DNA of 64,000 nucleotides from Enterobacter sichuanensis (GTDB lineage Bacteria > Pseudomonadota > Gammaproteobacteria > Enterobacterales > Enterobacteriaceae). This document shows, in pieces, positions 41,862 to 53,480 of the stretch. Each line of letters begins with the position of its first letter. The stretch's first letter is position 1. The notes below the pieces were generated by a model, which made no database searches, had not been told where the DNA came from, and worked only from the letters and a program-made list of their open reading frames with translations. Where the stretch lies: the NCBI RefSeq assembly GCF_002939185.1, contig NZ_POVL01000021.1, positions 1 through 64,000 on the forward strand, read 5' to 3'. A program made the position numbers and the translations under genes.

Positions 41862-42851
41862 ATGCATATTACCTACGATCTCCCGGTAACGATTGAAGAT
41901 ATTCAGGATGCCAGAAAACGACTGGCAGGAAAAATATATAAAACCGGCATGCCGCGCTCAAATTACCTCAGCGAACGTTGTAAGGGTGAAATATTCCTTA
42001 AGTTTGAGAATATGCAGCGTACCGGCTCCTTTAAAATTCGCGGTGCGTTCAACAAATTAAGCTCGCTGACCGATGCGGAAAGACGCAAAGGCGTGGTTGC
42101 CTGTTCCGCGGGAAACCACGCGCAGGGGGTGTCTCTCTCCTGTGCCATGCTGGGCATTGACGGCAAAGTGGTGATGCCGATGGGCGCGCCAAAGTCTAAA
42201 GTCGCCGCGACGCGCGACTACTCGGCGGAGGTAGTGCTGCACGGGGAGAACTTCAATGACACCATCGCCAAAGTCAGCGAAATCGTCGAGATGGAAGGGC
42301 GTATTTTTATCCCGCCTTACGATGACGCCAAAGTGATCGCCGGACAGGGCACCATCGGGCTGGAAATTCTCGAAGACTTGTACGATGTGGATAACGTCAT
42401 TGTGCCAATTGGCGGTGGCGGCTTAATTGCCGGGATCGCGACGGCGATTAAATCCATCAACCCCACCATCAATATTATCGGCGTGCAGTCAGAAAATGTT
42501 CACGGCATGGCGGCATCGTATCAGGCCGGAGAAATTATGAATCATCGCGTCACCGGTACATTAGCCGACGGTTGCGATGTCTCTCGCCCGGGTAAATTAA
42601 CGTTCGAAATTGTTCGTGAATTGGTCGATGACATCGTACTGGTCAGTGAAGAGAACATTCGCGACAGCATGATTGCACTTATTCAGCGAAATAAAGTGGT
42701 GACCGAAGGTGCCGGCGCGCTGGCCTGTGCCGCGTTATTAAGCGGCAAGCTAGACCACTATATTCAGGGGCGTAAAACCGTCTGCATTATTTCCGGCGGC
42801 AATATTGACCTCTCCCGTGTTTCCCAAATTACCGGCTTCGTTGACGCATAA
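41862..42851 (+). CDS. tdcB: Catabolic threonine dehydratase TdcB
   Basis: TdcB is the PLP enzyme that deaminates threonine to 2-ketobutyrate (and serine to pyruvate); in E. coli it is activated by AMP. The 329 residues equal the E. coli enzyme. SFKIRGA carries the PLP lysine (Lys58), GGGGL is the phosphate-binding loop, and the C-terminus is [17 protein letters not shown] chose the ATG at 41862 after ACGAGG; an upstream in-frame ATG adds eight residues not found in the family. Confidence 0.97.
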   Translation: MHITYDLPVTIEDIQDARKRLAGKIYKTGMPRSNYLSERCKGEIFLKFENMQRTGSFKIRGAFNKLSSLTDAERRKGVVACSAGNHAQGVSLSCAMLGIDGKVVMPMGAPKSKVAATRDYSAEVVLHGENFNDTIAKVSEIVEMEGRIFIPPYDDAKVIAGQGTIGLEILEDLYDVDNVIVPIGGGGLIAGIATAIKSINPTINIIGVQSENVHGMAASYQAGEIMNHRVTGTLADGCDVSRPGKLTFEIVRELVDDIVLVSEENIRDSMIALIQRNKVVTEGAGALACAALLSGKLDHYIQGRKTVCIISGGNIDLSRVSQITGFVDA

Positions 42852-42857
42852 AGGTGA

Positions 42858-44192
<1,335 letters not shown>

Positions 44193-44221
44193 CCAAAGCT
44201 CAGGAAGAGCGGAGCCACACC

Positions 44222-45430
44222 ATGATTGAGTTTCCGGTAGTACTGGTTATTAACTGCGGTTCGTCCTCTGTTAAGTTTTCGGTGATCGATGCCAGCGCCT
44301 GTGACGCCCTGATGACGGGCATTGCAGACGGCATCAACACGGATAACGCCTTTATTTCCGTAAACGGGGGTGAGCCAGCCAGACTGGCTCACCATGACTA
44401 CGAAGGGGCGCTGGCTGCCATCGCCCTGGAGCTGGAGAAGCGTAACCTGATGAGCAGCGTGGCCTTAATTGGCCATCGCATTGCTCACGGCGGCGACCTC
44501 TTCAGCGAGTCGACCCTGATTACGGAGGAGGTGATTGCGCAGATCCGTCAGGTTTCCCCGCTGGCGCCACTGCATAACTACGCCAACTTAAGCGGCGTGG
44601 AAGCCGCAGAGCGCCTCTTCCCTGGCGTGCAGCAGGTTGCGGTGTTCGATACCAGCTTCCATCAGACGCTGCCGCCGCAGGCGTATCTGTATGGCTTACC
44701 GTACCGCTATTTTGAAGCGTTGGGCGTGCGTCGCTACGGCTTCCACGGCACCTCTCACCGCTACGTGGCCGGGCGGGCGCAGGCGCTTCTCGGACTGTTC
44801 CCCGATGACAGCGGTCTGGTGATTGCCCACCTCGGTAACGGCGCCTCCATCTGCGCGGTGCGCAATGGCGAAAGCGTGGATACCTCCATGGGCATGACGC
44901 CGCTGGAAGGGCTGGTGATGGGCACACGCTGTGGCGACGTGGATTTTGGCGCCATGGCGTGGATTGCCCAGCAGACCGGCCAGTCGTTCGAGGATCTGGA
45001 GCGCGTGGTCAATAAAGAGTCCGGATTGCTGGGGATCTCCGGCCTCTCGTCTGACCTGCGTGCGCTGGAGAAGGCCTGGCACGCGGGTCATGAACGCGCG
45101 CAGCTGGCGATCCAGACTTTCGTTCACCGGATTGCGCGGCATATCGCCGGGCACGCGGCATCGCTGCACCGCCTGGACGGCGTGGTCTTTACCGGCGGTA
45201 TCGGCGAAAACTCGACGCTTATCCGCGCGCTGGTGGCGGAACACCTGAAGGTCTTTGGCCTCATCCTCGACGACGTCAAAAATGGCCTGCCGGGCAGCGC
45301 GGGTGAGCGCGTGATCTCCACCGGGTCGTCCCGCGTAGCCTGCGCGGTTGTCCCTACCAACGAAGAAAAAATGATCGCACTGGATGCCCTCCGTCTTGGG
45401 AAGGTTACCCCGGCTGCGGCTTACGCCTGA
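44222..45430 (+). CDS. tdcD: Propionate/acetate kinase TdcD
   Basis: TdcD transfers phosphate from propionyl phosphate to ADP, giving propionate and ATP. The 402 residues equal E. coli TdcD. Family blocks are [15 protein letters not shown] at the N-terminus, [44 protein letters not shown] and FTGGIGENS. It lies between tdcC and tdcE. AckA is the closest paralogue family; operon context decides. Confidence 0.96.
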   Translation: MIEFPVVLVINCGSSSVKFSVIDASACDALMTGIADGINTDNAFISVNGGEPARLAHHDYEGALAAIALELEKRNLMSSVALIGHRIAHGGDLFSESTLITEEVIAQIRQVSPLAPLHNYANLSGVEAAERLFPGVQQVAVFDTSFHQTLPPQAYLYGLPYRYFEALGVRRYGFHGTSHRYVAGRAQALLGLFPDDSGLVIAHLGNGASICAVRNGESVDTSMGMTPLEGLVMGTRCGDVDFGAMAWIAQQTGQSFEDLERVVNKESGLLGISGLSSDLRALEKAWHAGHERAQLAIQTFVHRIARHIAGHAASLHRLDGVVFTGGIGENSTLIRALVAEHLKVFGLILDDVKNGLPGSAGERVISTGSSRVACAVVPTNEEKMIALDALRLGKVTPAAAYA

Positions 45431-45445
45431 TAAAGCGAGAATAAG

Positions 45446-47740
45446 ATGAAAGTAACAATCGATACGGGCGTCGCGCCCTACAGCGACGCATGGGCCGGGT
45501 TTCGCGGTGAAGAATGGAAAAACGCCGTCAACGTGCGCGATTTTATTCAGCATAACTACACCCCTTATGAAGGCGACGAAGCTTTCCTCGCGCAGGCGAC
45601 GCCAGCAACGACGGCGCTGTGGCAGAAGGTAATGGTCGGCATTCGTCAGGAGAATGCCACCCACGCCCCGGTAGATTTTGACACCAATATCGCCACCACC
45701 ATTACGGCTCACGGGCCGGGCTATATCGACCAGGATCTGGAGACGATCGTCGGTCTGCAAACCGATAAACCGCTTAAGCGCGCCCTGCATCCGTACGGCG
45801 GGATCAACATGATCCGCAGCTCGTTCGAAGCCTACGGGCGGGAGATGGATCCGCAGTTCGAATACCTGTTTACCGACCTGCGTAAAACCCATAACCAGGG
45901 CGTATTTGACGTCTACTCGCCGGAGATGATGCGCTGCCGTAAATCCGGGGTGCTGACCGGGCTGCCAGACGGCTACGGGCGCGGACGCATCATTGGCGAT
46001 TACCGCCGCGTGGCGCTGTACGGCATCAGCTATCTGATGCGCGAGCGTGAACTGCAGTTTGCCGATCTCCAGCCGAGACTGGAACGTGGTGAAGATCTTG
46101 AGGCGACGATCCGCCTGCGTGAGGAGCTGGCGGAACACAAACGTGCGCTGCTGCAGATCCAGCAGATGGCGGCAAACTATGGCTTTGATATTTCACGTCC
46201 GGCGATAAACGCCCAGGAAGCGGTGCAGTGGGTCTATTTTGCCTACCTGGCGGCGGTGAAATCCCAGAACGGCGGGGCGATGTCGCTGGGTCGCACGGCC
46301 TCGTTCCTCGATATTTACATTGAGCGCGACATGCAGGCCGGGCGGCTGAATGAAGTCCAGGCGCAGGAGCTGATCGACCACTTCATTATGAAGATCCGCA
46401 TGGTGCGCTTCCTGCGCACGCCGGAGTTCGACACGCTTTTCTCCGGCGATCCGATCTGGGCGACGGAAGTGATCGGCGGGATGGGGCTGGACGGACGCAC
46501 GCTGGTGACCAAAAACAGCTTCCGCTATCTGCATACGCTGCACACCATGGGGCCTGCGCCGGAGCCTAACCTGACGATCCTCTGGTCTGAACAACTGCCG
46601 ATCGCGTTCAAGAAATATGCCGCTCAGGTATCGATCGTCACCTCATCGCTGCAGTATGAGAACGACGATCTGATGCGTGCCGACTTCAACAGCGACGACT
46701 ACGTCATCGCCTGCTGCGTCAGCCCGATGGTGATCGGCAAGCAGATGCAGTTCTTCGGTGCCCGCGCCAACCTCGCCAAAACGCTGCTGTACGCGATCAA
46801 CGGCGGGATGGATGAGAAGCTGAAGATCCAGGTCGGCCCGAAAACCGCGCCGCTGCTGGATGAGGTTCTGGACTACGACACCGTGATGGCGAGCCTCGAT
46901 CACTTTATGGACTGGCTGGCGGTGCAGTACATCAGCGCGCTGAATCTCATTCACTACATGCACGACAAGTACAGCTACGAAGCCTCGCTGATGGCGCTGC
47001 ACGACCGGGACGTTTACCGTACCATGGCCTGCGGTATTGCTGGCCTGTCGGTGGCGGCGGATTCCCTGTCCGCTATTAAATATGCCACGGTGAAACCGGT
47101 GCGCGACCACACCGGTCTGGCGGTCGATTTTGTAATAGAAGGAGATTACCCGCAGTACGGCAACAACGATGACCGCGTGGACAGCATTGCCTGTGACCTG
47201 GTGGAGCGCTTTATGAAGAAAATTCAGGCACTGCCAACCTACCGCAACGCGGTACCGACTCAGTCGATCCTGACTATTACTTCCAACGTGGTTTACGGTC
47301 AGAAGACCGGCAACACGCCGGACGGACGCCGCGGCGGCACGCCGTTTGCGCCAGGCGCGAACCCGATGCACGGTCGCGACAGAAAAGGGGCCGTGGCTTC
47401 GTTAACCTCGGTCGCTAAGCTGCCGTTCACCTATGCCAAAGATGGGATCTCTTACACCTTCTCCATCGTGCCGCAGGCGCTCGGTAAAGATGAGATGGTG
47501 CGCAAAACCAATCTGGTGGGGCTGCTGGACGGCTACTTCCATCATGAAGCGGCCATTGAGGGCGGGCAGCATCTGAACGTCAACGTCATGAATCGGGAGA
47601 TGTTGCTGGATGCCATTGCGCATCCGGAGAATTATCCGAACCTGACGATCCGCGTTTCAGGCTATGCGGTGCGGTTTAATGCCCTGACGCGTGAGCAGCA
47701 GCAGGATGTAATCTCCAGGACGTTTACGCAATCCATCTGA
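45446..47740 (+). CDS. tdcE: 2-ketobutyrate formate-lyase / pyruvate formate-lyase TdcE
   Basis: TdcE is a glycyl-radical enzyme that converts 2-ketobutyrate and CoA to propionyl-CoA and formate, and also acts on pyruvate. The 764 residues equal E. coli TdcE. The adjacent active-site cysteines lie in VIACCVSP (423-424), and the radical glycine is in RVSGYAVRF (Gly739). It needs activation by PflA, not encoded here. It is the last gene of the operon; a strong terminator follows, and tdcF and tdcG are absent. Confidence 0.97.
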   Translation: MKVTIDTGVAPYSDAWAGFRGEEWKNAVNVRDFIQHNYTPYEGDEAFLAQATPATTALWQKVMVGIRQENATHAPVDFDTNIATTITAHGPGYIDQDLETIVGLQTDKPLKRALHPYGGINMIRSSFEAYGREMDPQFEYLFTDLRKTHNQGVFDVYSPEMMRCRKSGVLTGLPDGYGRGRIIGDYRRVALYGISYLMRERELQFADLQPRLERGEDLEATIRLREELAEHKRALLQIQQMAANYGFDISRPAINAQEAVQWVYFAYLAAVKSQNGGAMSLGRTASFLDIYIERDMQAGRLNEVQAQELIDHFIMKIRMVRFLRTPEFDTLFSGDPIWATEVIGGMGLDGRTLVTKNSFRYLHTLHTMGPAPEPNLTILWSEQLPIAFKKYAAQVSIVTSSLQYENDDLMRADFNSDDYVIACCVSPMVIGKQMQFFGARANLAKTLLYAINGGMDEKLKIQVGPKTAPLLDEVLDYDTVMASLDHFMDWLAVQYISALNLIHYMHDKYSYEASLMALHDRDVYRTMACGIAGLSVAADSLSAIKYATVKPVRDHTGLAVDFVIEGDYPQYGNNDDRVDSIACDLVERFMKKIQALPTYRNAVPTQSILTITSNVVYGQKTGNTPDGRRGGTPFAPGANPMHGRDRKGAVASLTSVAKLPFTYAKDGISYTFSIVPQALGKDEMVRKTNLVGLLDGYFHHEAAIEGGQHLNVNVMNREMLLDAIAHPENYPNLTIRVSGYAVRFNALTREQQQDVISRTFTQSI

Positions 47741-47755
47741 CGCAAGTCAGTCCTG

Positions 47756-47785
47756 ATGCCCCCTCACCGCAGGGGGCATTTTTTT
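47756..47785 (+). terminator. tdc operon terminator
   Basis: ATGCCCCCT-CACCGC-AGGGGGCAT followed by seven T residues, 16 bases after the tdcE stop, ends the operon here. Confidence 0.9.
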
Positions 47786-47893
47786 GGCCCGCTTAACATA
47801 CAAAATTGTTTATATAATTACTCACACATATTCATCCGTTCTTGAAAAACAATACGCCTGCTTTTTCCTATAACAGATTGTAAGGACTGTAAG

Positions 47894-48304
47894 ATGATGA
47901 AAATGACCCGCATTGCGTTGGCAGCTGCTTCACTGGTGGTGTGCAGTTTTACGGCGCAGGCCGCTAACGTTGAGGCTGCCCCGTCGCCCTCGCAGGACCC
48001 GCTGGTACAGCACCTGAAGCTCAGCAACGAACAGGTTAAGAAGATTGAAGATCTGCATAAGCAGCTGGAAGAAAATGTCAGCAAGATCCCGATGACGGGC
48101 GTGAAGGACGGTGCGCTGATCGACATGTTCCAGGCAGGTAAATGGGACGAAAGCACAGTGAAAAGCCAGCTTACCGCATTCAGCAAAATTGAAGAGCAGA
48201 CCCGTTATTACCGCGTGAAATATTACTTCGACGTCAGCCAGGTATTGACGCCGGAGCAACGCAAGCAGATCAGAACCGATATGGCTAACGCGATGGCGGA
48301 GTGA
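47894..48304 (+). CDS. Spy/CpxP-like periplasmic protein
   Basis: This 136-residue protein has an N-terminal signal peptide (MTRIALAAASLVVCSFTAQA, likely cleaved after AQA-A). The rest is mainly helical and charged. VLTPEQRKQIRTDMANAMAE near the C-terminus carries the LTxxQ motif of the Spy/CpxP family, and the block LKLSNEQVKKIEDLHKQLE resembles a first, degenerate copy. Spy and CpxP are envelope-stress chaperones, and this one is shorter than E. coli Spy (161). It has a TATAAT box at 47813 and its own downstream terminator, so it is probably monocistronic. I know no E. coli counterpart at this place. Confidence 0.75.
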   Translation: MMKMTRIALAAASLVVCSFTAQAANVEAAPSPSQDPLVQHLKLSNEQVKKIEDLHKQLEENVSKIPMTGVKDGALIDMFQAGKWDESTVKSQLTAFSKIEEQTRYYRVKYYFDVSQVLTPEQRKQIRTDMANAMAE

Positions 48305-48309
48305 TTTCC

Positions 48310-48340
48310 TACCCGCGCATGGCGCGGGTATTTATTTCTT
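48310..48340 (+). terminator. Terminator after Spy-like gene
   Basis: TACCCGCGC-CATG-type loop-GCGCGGGTA, followed by a T-rich TTTATTTCTT, lies five bases after the stop. Confidence 0.75.
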
Positions 48341-48565
48341 GATCGTCATCACTTTTAGAAAACTGGCTTTGAATATCCTCCTTCAGAAGCAAAATTTCCT
48401 CCCGACAAAGAATATCCTTATTAATGTTGTGACCTTTTTCTCCCGCGCTCCGGATATGATCTTCCCACACCAATAACACACACCTGCAACCCTCTGAATC
48501 GCAATCGCTGGCGATCGGAAACCTATAAAAACAAATGTTTACCCTACAAAATAAGCGAGTGCCCA

Positions 48566-49897
48566 ATGGATACGGCAACAAACAGCAGTGTGATTGTGAA
48601 TGATTCCCCCGCGGCAAGGCGTGCGGGAATGAGCGAAAGCGAGTGGCAAGCGGCAATTAAATTCGACTGCACCGATACGGGCTGGGTCATCATGAGTATC
48701 GGGATGGCTATCGGCGCGGGGATTGTTTTTCTCCCAGTGCAGGTAGGACTCATGGGGCTGTGGGTCTTTTTACTCTCGTCCATAATCGGTTATCCGGCCA
48801 TGTATTTATTCCAGCGTCTGTTTATTAATACCCTTGCGGAATCACCGGAATGCAAAGACTACCCGAGCGTCATTAGCGGTTATTTAGGCAAGAACTGGGG
48901 TATTTTATTAGGTGCGCTCTATTTCGTGATGCTGGTGATCTGGATGTTTGTCTATTCCACCGCCATTACCAACGACAGCGCATCGTATTTGCATACCTTC
49001 GGTGTGACCGACCATTTGCTCTCTGAAAATCCATTCTACGGGTTATTCCTGATTTGTATTCTGGTGGCCATCTCTTCACGGGGGGAAAAGCTGCTGTTTA
49101 AAGTCTCCAGCCTGATGGTGTTGACCAAATTATTCGTGGTCGCGGCGCTGGGAGTGTCGATGATAGGTCTGTGGCATTTAGCCAACGTAGGCATGCTGCC
49201 GCCCGTAGGGCTGCTGGTTAAAAACGCCATCATCACGTTGCCCTTTACCTTAACCTCCATTCTGTTTATTCAGACCTTGAGCCCGATGGTGATCTCATAC
49301 CGTTCACGGGAAAAATCCGTGGAGGTGGCGCGTCATAAAGCGCTGCGGGCAATGAACATTGCCTTTGGTATGCTGTTTGTAACGGTCTTCTTCTATGCAG
49401 TCTCCTTTACGCTGGCGATGGGGCACGATGAGGCGGTCAAAGCCTATGAACAGAATATCTCTGCCCTGGCGATAGCGGCGCAGTTTATCAGCGGCGACGG
49501 CGCGGGCTGGGTCAAAATCGTCAGCGTGGTCCTGAATATCTTTGCCGTCATGACCGCATTCTTCGGCGTCTACCTCGGTTTTCGCGAGGCCACGCAGGGT
49601 ATCATCATGAATATCCTGCGCCGCAAAATGCCGGCAGAGAAAATCAATGAGAACGCCGTCCAGCGCGGGATTATGCTGTTCGCCATCCTGCTGGCCTGGA
49701 GCGCGATTGTATTAAATGCGCCGGTGTTGAGCTTCACGTCTATTTGCAGCCCCATTTTTGGCATGGTGGGCTGCCTGATCCCCGCATGGCTGGTCTGTAA
49801 GGTCCCGGCACTGCACAAATATAAAGGCGTTTCGCTGGTGATTATTGTTATCACCGGGCTGCTGCTTTGTGTTTCTCCTTTCCTCGCCTTCTCCTGA
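48566..49897 (+). CDS. cyuP: Serine/threonine-family transporter CyuP (YhaO/DlsT)
   Basis: This HAAAP-family inner-membrane symporter of 443 residues is nearly identical to E. coli YhaO, also named DlsT (D-serine) or CyuP (cysteine uptake). The first membrane helix contains [20 protein letters not shown], and about eleven helices follow. Coupling to cyuA, 20 bases downstream, makes cysteine the likeliest natural substrate. A 261-base spacer separates it from the Spy-like gene. Confidence 0.92.
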   Translation: MDTATNSSVIVNDSPAARRAGMSESEWQAAIKFDCTDTGWVIMSIGMAIGAGIVFLPVQVGLMGLWVFLLSSIIGYPAMYLFQRLFINTLAESPECKDYPSVISGYLGKNWGILLGALYFVMLVIWMFVYSTAITNDSASYLHTFGVTDHLLSENPFYGLFLICILVAISSRGEKLLFKVSSLMVLTKLFVVAALGVSMIGLWHLANVGMLPPVGLLVKNAIITLPFTLTSILFIQTLSPMVISYRSREKSVEVARHKALRAMNIAFGMLFVTVFFYAVSFTLAMGHDEAVKAYEQNISALAIAAQFISGDGAGWVKIVSVVLNIFAVMTAFFGVYLGFREATQGIIMNILRRKMPAEKINENAVQRGIMLFAILLAWSAIVLNAPVLSFTSICSPIFGMVGCLIPAWLVCKVPALHKYKGVSLVIIVITGLLLCVSPFLAFS

Positions 49898-49917
49898 GGA
49901 TTATTAAGGTCGTAACG

Positions 49918-51222
49918 ATGTCTGAGCAAACTTATCCTTTATGGAATCAATTTATTCGCGCAGTGCAGGAAGAAGTTAAACCCGCACTTGGATGTACCGA
50001 ACCCGTCTCTCTGGCGCTGGCCTGCGCGATGGCCGCAGACCTTCTGCCGGGTGATGTCACACAGATTGAGGCGTGGGTCTCGCCGAACCTGATGAAAAAC
50101 GGGCTTGGCGTGACGGTGCCGGGAACCGGCATGGTCGGGTTACCGATTGCGGCAGCGTTGGGCGCGATTGGCGGTAACGCACACGCCGGGCTGGAGGTGT
50201 TAAAAGACGCGTCAGCCGGGGCGCTGGTACAGGCCAAATCGCTGCTGAACTCAGGTAAGGTCCAGGTGAAACTGCAGGAGCCGTGCGATGAAATCCTCTA
50301 CTCGCGCGCTCGGGTATATGCCGGAGATACCTCGGCAATGGTGACCATCGCCGGTGGGCATACCCGGGTGGTGGAAGTGGTTTATCAGGGCGAAACACGC
50401 TTTGCGCTTGAGGAGCAACAGGGCGAAGAGAATGACGATTCGCTGGCGGTGCTGACAAACGCCACGCTGTCGCAGATCCTGGAGTTTGTCGAGCAGGTGC
50501 CGTTTGAGGCGATCCGTTTTATTCTGGAAGCAGGGCAGCTAAACGATGCGCTCTCCCGGGAAGGGCTCAGCGGGAGGTGGGGGCTGCACATTGGTGCCAC
50601 GCTGAATAAGCAGCGTGCGCGCGGATGGCTGGCGCAGGATCTGGGTTCAGACATTGTTATTCGCACCAGTGCGGCCTCGGACGCCCGCATGGGCGGCGCG
50701 ACGCTGCCGGCGATGAGCAATTCGGGTTCCGGCAATCAGGGCATTACCGCCACCATGCCGGTGGTGGTGGTCGCTGAGCACGTTCAGGCCGACGACGAAC
50801 GGCTGGCGCGGGCGCTGATGCTGTCTCATCTTTCCGCTATTTATATTCACGCCCAGCTTCCGCGTTTGTCGGCGCTGTGTGCGGCAACAACGGCGGCTAT
50901 GGGGGCGTCGGCGGGTATGGCGTGGTTGATGGGCGGCAGTTATCAGACGATTGCGATGGCCATCAGCAGCATGATCGGCGACGTCAGCGGGATGATTTGC
51001 GACGGCGCTTCAAACAGCTGTGCCATGAAGGTCTCTACCAGCGTGGCAAGTGCGTGGAAAGCGGTGATGATGGCGCTGGATGATTCGGCTGTGACGGGCA
51101 ACGAAGGCATTGTGGCGCACGATGTGGAGCAATCGATCGCGAATCTGTGCGCGCTCGCGTGCCGTTCGATGCAGGCCACGGACCGGCAGATAATTGAGAT
51201 TATGGCGAGTAAGGTGTTATGA
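49918..51222 (+). CDS. cyuA: L-cysteine desulfidase CyuA (YhaM)
   Basis: CyuA is an iron-sulfur L-serine dehydratase-like enzyme that converts cysteine to pyruvate, ammonia and sulfide, mainly without oxygen. The 434-residue protein (UPF0597 family) has [18 protein letters not shown] near the N-terminus and [12 protein letters not shown] further on, with cysteines suited to cluster binding. The ATG at 49918 (MSEQTYPLW) follows TTAAGGTCG. An in-frame ATG at 49867 lies inside cyuP and is rejected. Confidence 0.9.
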   Translation: MSEQTYPLWNQFIRAVQEEVKPALGCTEPVSLALACAMAADLLPGDVTQIEAWVSPNLMKNGLGVTVPGTGMVGLPIAAALGAIGGNAHAGLEVLKDASAGALVQAKSLLNSGKVQVKLQEPCDEILYSRARVYAGDTSAMVTIAGGHTRVVEVVYQGETRFALEEQQGEENDDSLAVLTNATLSQILEFVEQVPFEAIRFILEAGQLNDALSREGLSGRWGLHIGATLNKQRARGWLAQDLGSDIVIRTSAASDARMGGATLPAMSNSGSGNQGITATMPVVVVAEHVQADDERLARALMLSHLSAIYIHAQLPRLSALCAATTAAMGASAGMAWLMGGSYQTIAMAISSMIGDVSGMICDGASNSCAMKVSTSVASAWKAVMMALDDSAVTGNEGIVAHDVEQSIANLCALACRSMQATDRQIIEIMASKVL

Positions 51223-51226
51223 ACTT

Positions 51227-51254
51227 CCCCCCTCATCCCTCTGGGGAGAGGGGG
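51227..51254 (+). repeat. CCCTCACCC-type palindromic repeat, copy 2
   Basis: CCCCCCTCATCCCTCTGGGG followed by AGAGGGGG lies between convergent cyuA and yhaK. It is a shortened relative of the 36038, 55109 and 63737 copies. Confidence 0.55.
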
Positions 51255-51260
51255 AATATC

Positions 51261-51962
51261 TTACACTGGCAAATCAATCAGCAGCGCGCGCAGCGGCGTA
51301 TCCGCCACCAGCGTGATATTCGCTTCATCACGAATAAACGCCCCGTCACCGCAGGTGAGCGCTTCCTTCTCTTCCGTATGCGTTACCGCATGCACCGTGC
51401 CGTGAATCGACTGCAGATAGGCGCGCGGACCGTGAAGCTGGAAGCTCGCCTGTTCACCTTTCTTCAGTTCGATATGGTGCAGCCACACCTGCTGACGCAG
51501 CTGCAGGCTACCTTTGCTGCCGTCAGGCGATGCAATCAGCTGCTGCTTATCGCCCGTCAGGTCTAGCTTTTGTACCAGCGGGTTTTCCCGCTCAGGGCAG
51601 GCGTCAAGCCACAGCTGCATGCGGGTCAGCGTTTTGTCTTTGCTGAGGTTATGCTCGCTGTAGCTGATGCCCGGCTGTGTGGAAATTAATAACGCTTCGC
51701 CAGCCTTCGCCTGGACATGATTGCCCTCGCTATCGCGGTATTCTGCCTCGCCTTCCAGGATCAGGTTCAGGATATCGACTTTCGGGTACGTACGCGGCTG
51801 GAAGGAGGCGCCCGGGGCGAGCACTTCCTGATTTAACACGCGTAGTGATGCGTAACCGAGGAGTTTAGGGTCAAAGTAGTGTCCAAAGGAAAAGGTGTAG
51901 CGGGCCTGCAGCCAACCGAAATCGGCTTGTCCGCACTGTTTAGCTGTTCTTGTCGTAATCAT
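51261..51962 (-). CDS. yhaK: Pirin family protein YhaK
   Basis: This bicupin of the pirin family has 233 residues, as in E. coli YhaK, described there as a redox-sensitive protein. The blocks RYTFSFGHYFDPKLLGYASL and HNLSKDKTLTRMQLW are present. The ATG at 51962 after AGAGAGG gives the E. coli length; a longer frame to 52109 would overlap yhaJ. It is divergent from yhaJ, the likely regulator, across about 100 bases. Confidence 0.92.
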   Translation of the reverse strand: MITTRTAKQCGQADFGWLQARYTFSFGHYFDPKLLGYASLRVLNQEVLAPGASFQPRTYPKVDILNLILEGEAEYRDSEGNHVQAKAGEALLISTQPGISYSEHNLSKDKTLTRMQLWLDACPERENPLVQKLDLTGDKQQLIASPDGSKGSLQLRQQVWLHHIELKKGEQASFQLHGPRAYLQSIHGTVHAVTHTEEKEALTCGDGAFIRDEANITLVADTPLRALLIDLPV

Positions 51963-52065
51963 AAACTGACCTCTCTTTACACTAAAACAATGGTAAAGGT
52001 ATGGACGCTGCATTGTTAGCCAGATATTCTGCCGGGTATGTTCAAATTTCCTGAATGAGAACGAG

Positions 52066-52968
52066 ATGGCTAAAGAGAGAGCATTGACGCTTGAGGCGCT
52101 TCGCGTCATGGACGCAATCGACCGGCGCGGCAGTTTTGCGGCGGCGGCAGATGAGCTGGGGCGCGTTCCGTCTGCGCTGAGCTACACCATGCAAAAGCTG
52201 GAGGAAGAGCTGGACGTGGTGCTGTTTGACCGCTCCGGTCATCGAACAAAATTCACCAACGTCGGGCGGATGCTGCTGGAGCGCGGCCGCGTGCTGCTGG
52301 AAGCGGCGGATAAGCTCACGACGGACGCCGAAGCACTGGCTCGTGGCTGGGAAACTCATCTGACGCTGGTGACGGAAGCCCTGGTGCCGACCGAATCGCT
52401 GTTCCCGCTGGTGGACCGTCTGGCGGCGAAGGCTAACACGCAGCTGTCGATCATCACTGAGGTGCTTGCAGGGGCGTGGGAGCGGCTGGAGACGGGCAGG
52501 GCGGACATCGTCATTGCGCCGGACATGCACTTCCGTTCCTCGTCGGAGATCAACTCGCGCAAGCTTTACAGCGTGATGAATGTCTACGTTGCCGCACCCA
52601 ATCACCCGATTCACCAGGAGCCGGAACCACTCTCTGAAGTCACTCGCGTGAAGTATCGCGGCGTGGCGGTTGCGGATACCGCACGTGAACGTCCGGTTCT
52701 GACGGTACAGCTTCTGGATAAACAGCCGCGACTCACCGTTACGTCTCTGGAAGATAAGCGCCAGGCGCTGCTGGCAGGGTTAGGCGTGGCAACAATGCCA
52801 TACCCGTTTGTGGAAAAAGATATTGCGGAAGGACGGTTGCGGGTCGTAAGCCCGGAATACACCAGCGAGGTGGATATCATTATGGCATGGCGTCGTGACA
52901 GCATGGGCGAAGCCAAGTCGTGGTGTTTGCGAGAAATTCCAAAGCTCTTTGCGCACCACAACAAATAA
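52066..52968 (+). CDS. yhaJ: LysR-type regulator YhaJ
   Basis: YhaJ is a LysR-family regulator with an N-terminal HTH (RRGSFAAAADELGRVPSALS) and a substrate-binding effector domain. The product has 300 residues (298 in E. coli). In E. coli YhaJ is known to act on yqjF and to respond to nitroaromatics such as DNT, and yqjF lies 1.6 kb downstream here. Its divergent neighbour is yhaK. Confidence 0.92.
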   Translation: MAKERALTLEALRVMDAIDRRGSFAAAADELGRVPSALSYTMQKLEEELDVVLFDRSGHRTKFTNVGRMLLERGRVLLEAADKLTTDAEALARGWETHLTLVTEALVPTESLFPLVDRLAAKANTQLSIITEVLAGAWERLETGRADIVIAPDMHFRSSSEINSRKLYSVMNVYVAAPNHPIHQEPEPLSEVTRVKYRGVAVADTARERPVLTVQLLDKQPRLTVTSLEDKRQALLAGLGVATMPYPFVEKDIAEGRLRVVSPEYTSEVDIIMAWRRDSMGEAKSWCLREIPKLFAHHNK

Positions 52969-52972
52969 GCGT

Positions 52973-53003
52973 GTAGGCCCGGTAAGCGCAGCGCCACCGG
53001 GCT
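52973..53003. repeat. REP element
   Basis: GTAGGCCCGGTAAGCGCAGC...GCCACCGGGC is a REP unit between convergent yhaJ and yhaH. Confidence 0.85.
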
Positions 53004-53008
53004 CTGAT

Positions 53009-53374
53009 TTACACGCCGGCTTTCGGATCCGGACCAAAGCGGTTTTCGCCTGGGGTGCCGCTCTGGCAGTTGAAGATCAGAATCACGATCCAGCCCACAA
53101 TCGGGATCAACAGCAGCAGTAGCCACCACGCCGAACGATCGGTATCGTGCAGCCGACGGAACAGTACCGCCCACGATGGCAGCAGGACTAACAGGCCATA
53201 GATGGTGGTCAGTACGCCTTCACCGCCAGCCCGCTCCCAGCCGAGAATTTTATCCACGATGCCCAGCACCATAATCAGGACGAAGTTCACCAGAACGAAC
53301 ATCCAGTACTCTTTGCGGCGGGCGCGGCCACCAAATCCAATGTAGTTGCGCAGTACTTTTAAATACCAGTCCAT
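53009..53374 (-). CDS. yhaH: DUF805 inner-membrane protein YhaH
   Basis: This 121-residue DUF805 protein starts MDWYLKVLRNYIGFGGRARR. RRKEYWMF, FRRLHDTDRSAWW and about four membrane segments are characteristic. Length and sequence match E. coli YhaH; the adjacent paralogue yhaI of E. coli is absent. Function is unknown. Confidence 0.9.
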   Translation of the reverse strand: MDWYLKVLRNYIGFGGRARRKEYWMFVLVNFVLIMVLGIVDKILGWERAGGEGVLTTIYGLLVLLPSWAVLFRRLHDTDRSAWWLLLLLIPIVGWIVILIFNCQSGTPGENRFGPDPKAGV

Positions 53375-53446
53375 TTTCCTTGCCTCATTAGTCAGTCAAT
53401 CACTTGTTTTCTAAGCGATCGAGGTAAGGATAGATGGAGATTGTGA

Positions 53447-53475
53447 ATTAAAAAAGGGCATCCATTGATGCCCTT
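53447..53475 (-). terminator. yqjG terminator
   Basis: On the minus strand, AAGGGCAT-CAATGG-ATGCCCTT is followed by TTTTAATT, a few bases after the yqjG stop. Confidence 0.8.
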
Positions 53476-53480
53476 AATAT

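Noticed and set aside
44696-46138. 480-codon minus-strand frame spanning tdcD and tdcE
   Set aside because: It crosses two highly conserved genes on the opposite strand and resembles no family.
48309-48656. 115-codon minus-strand frame between the Spy-like gene and cyuP
   Set aside because: It overlaps the terminator of the Spy-like gene and the start of cyuP, has no ribosome-binding site and mixed composition. Not supported as a gene.
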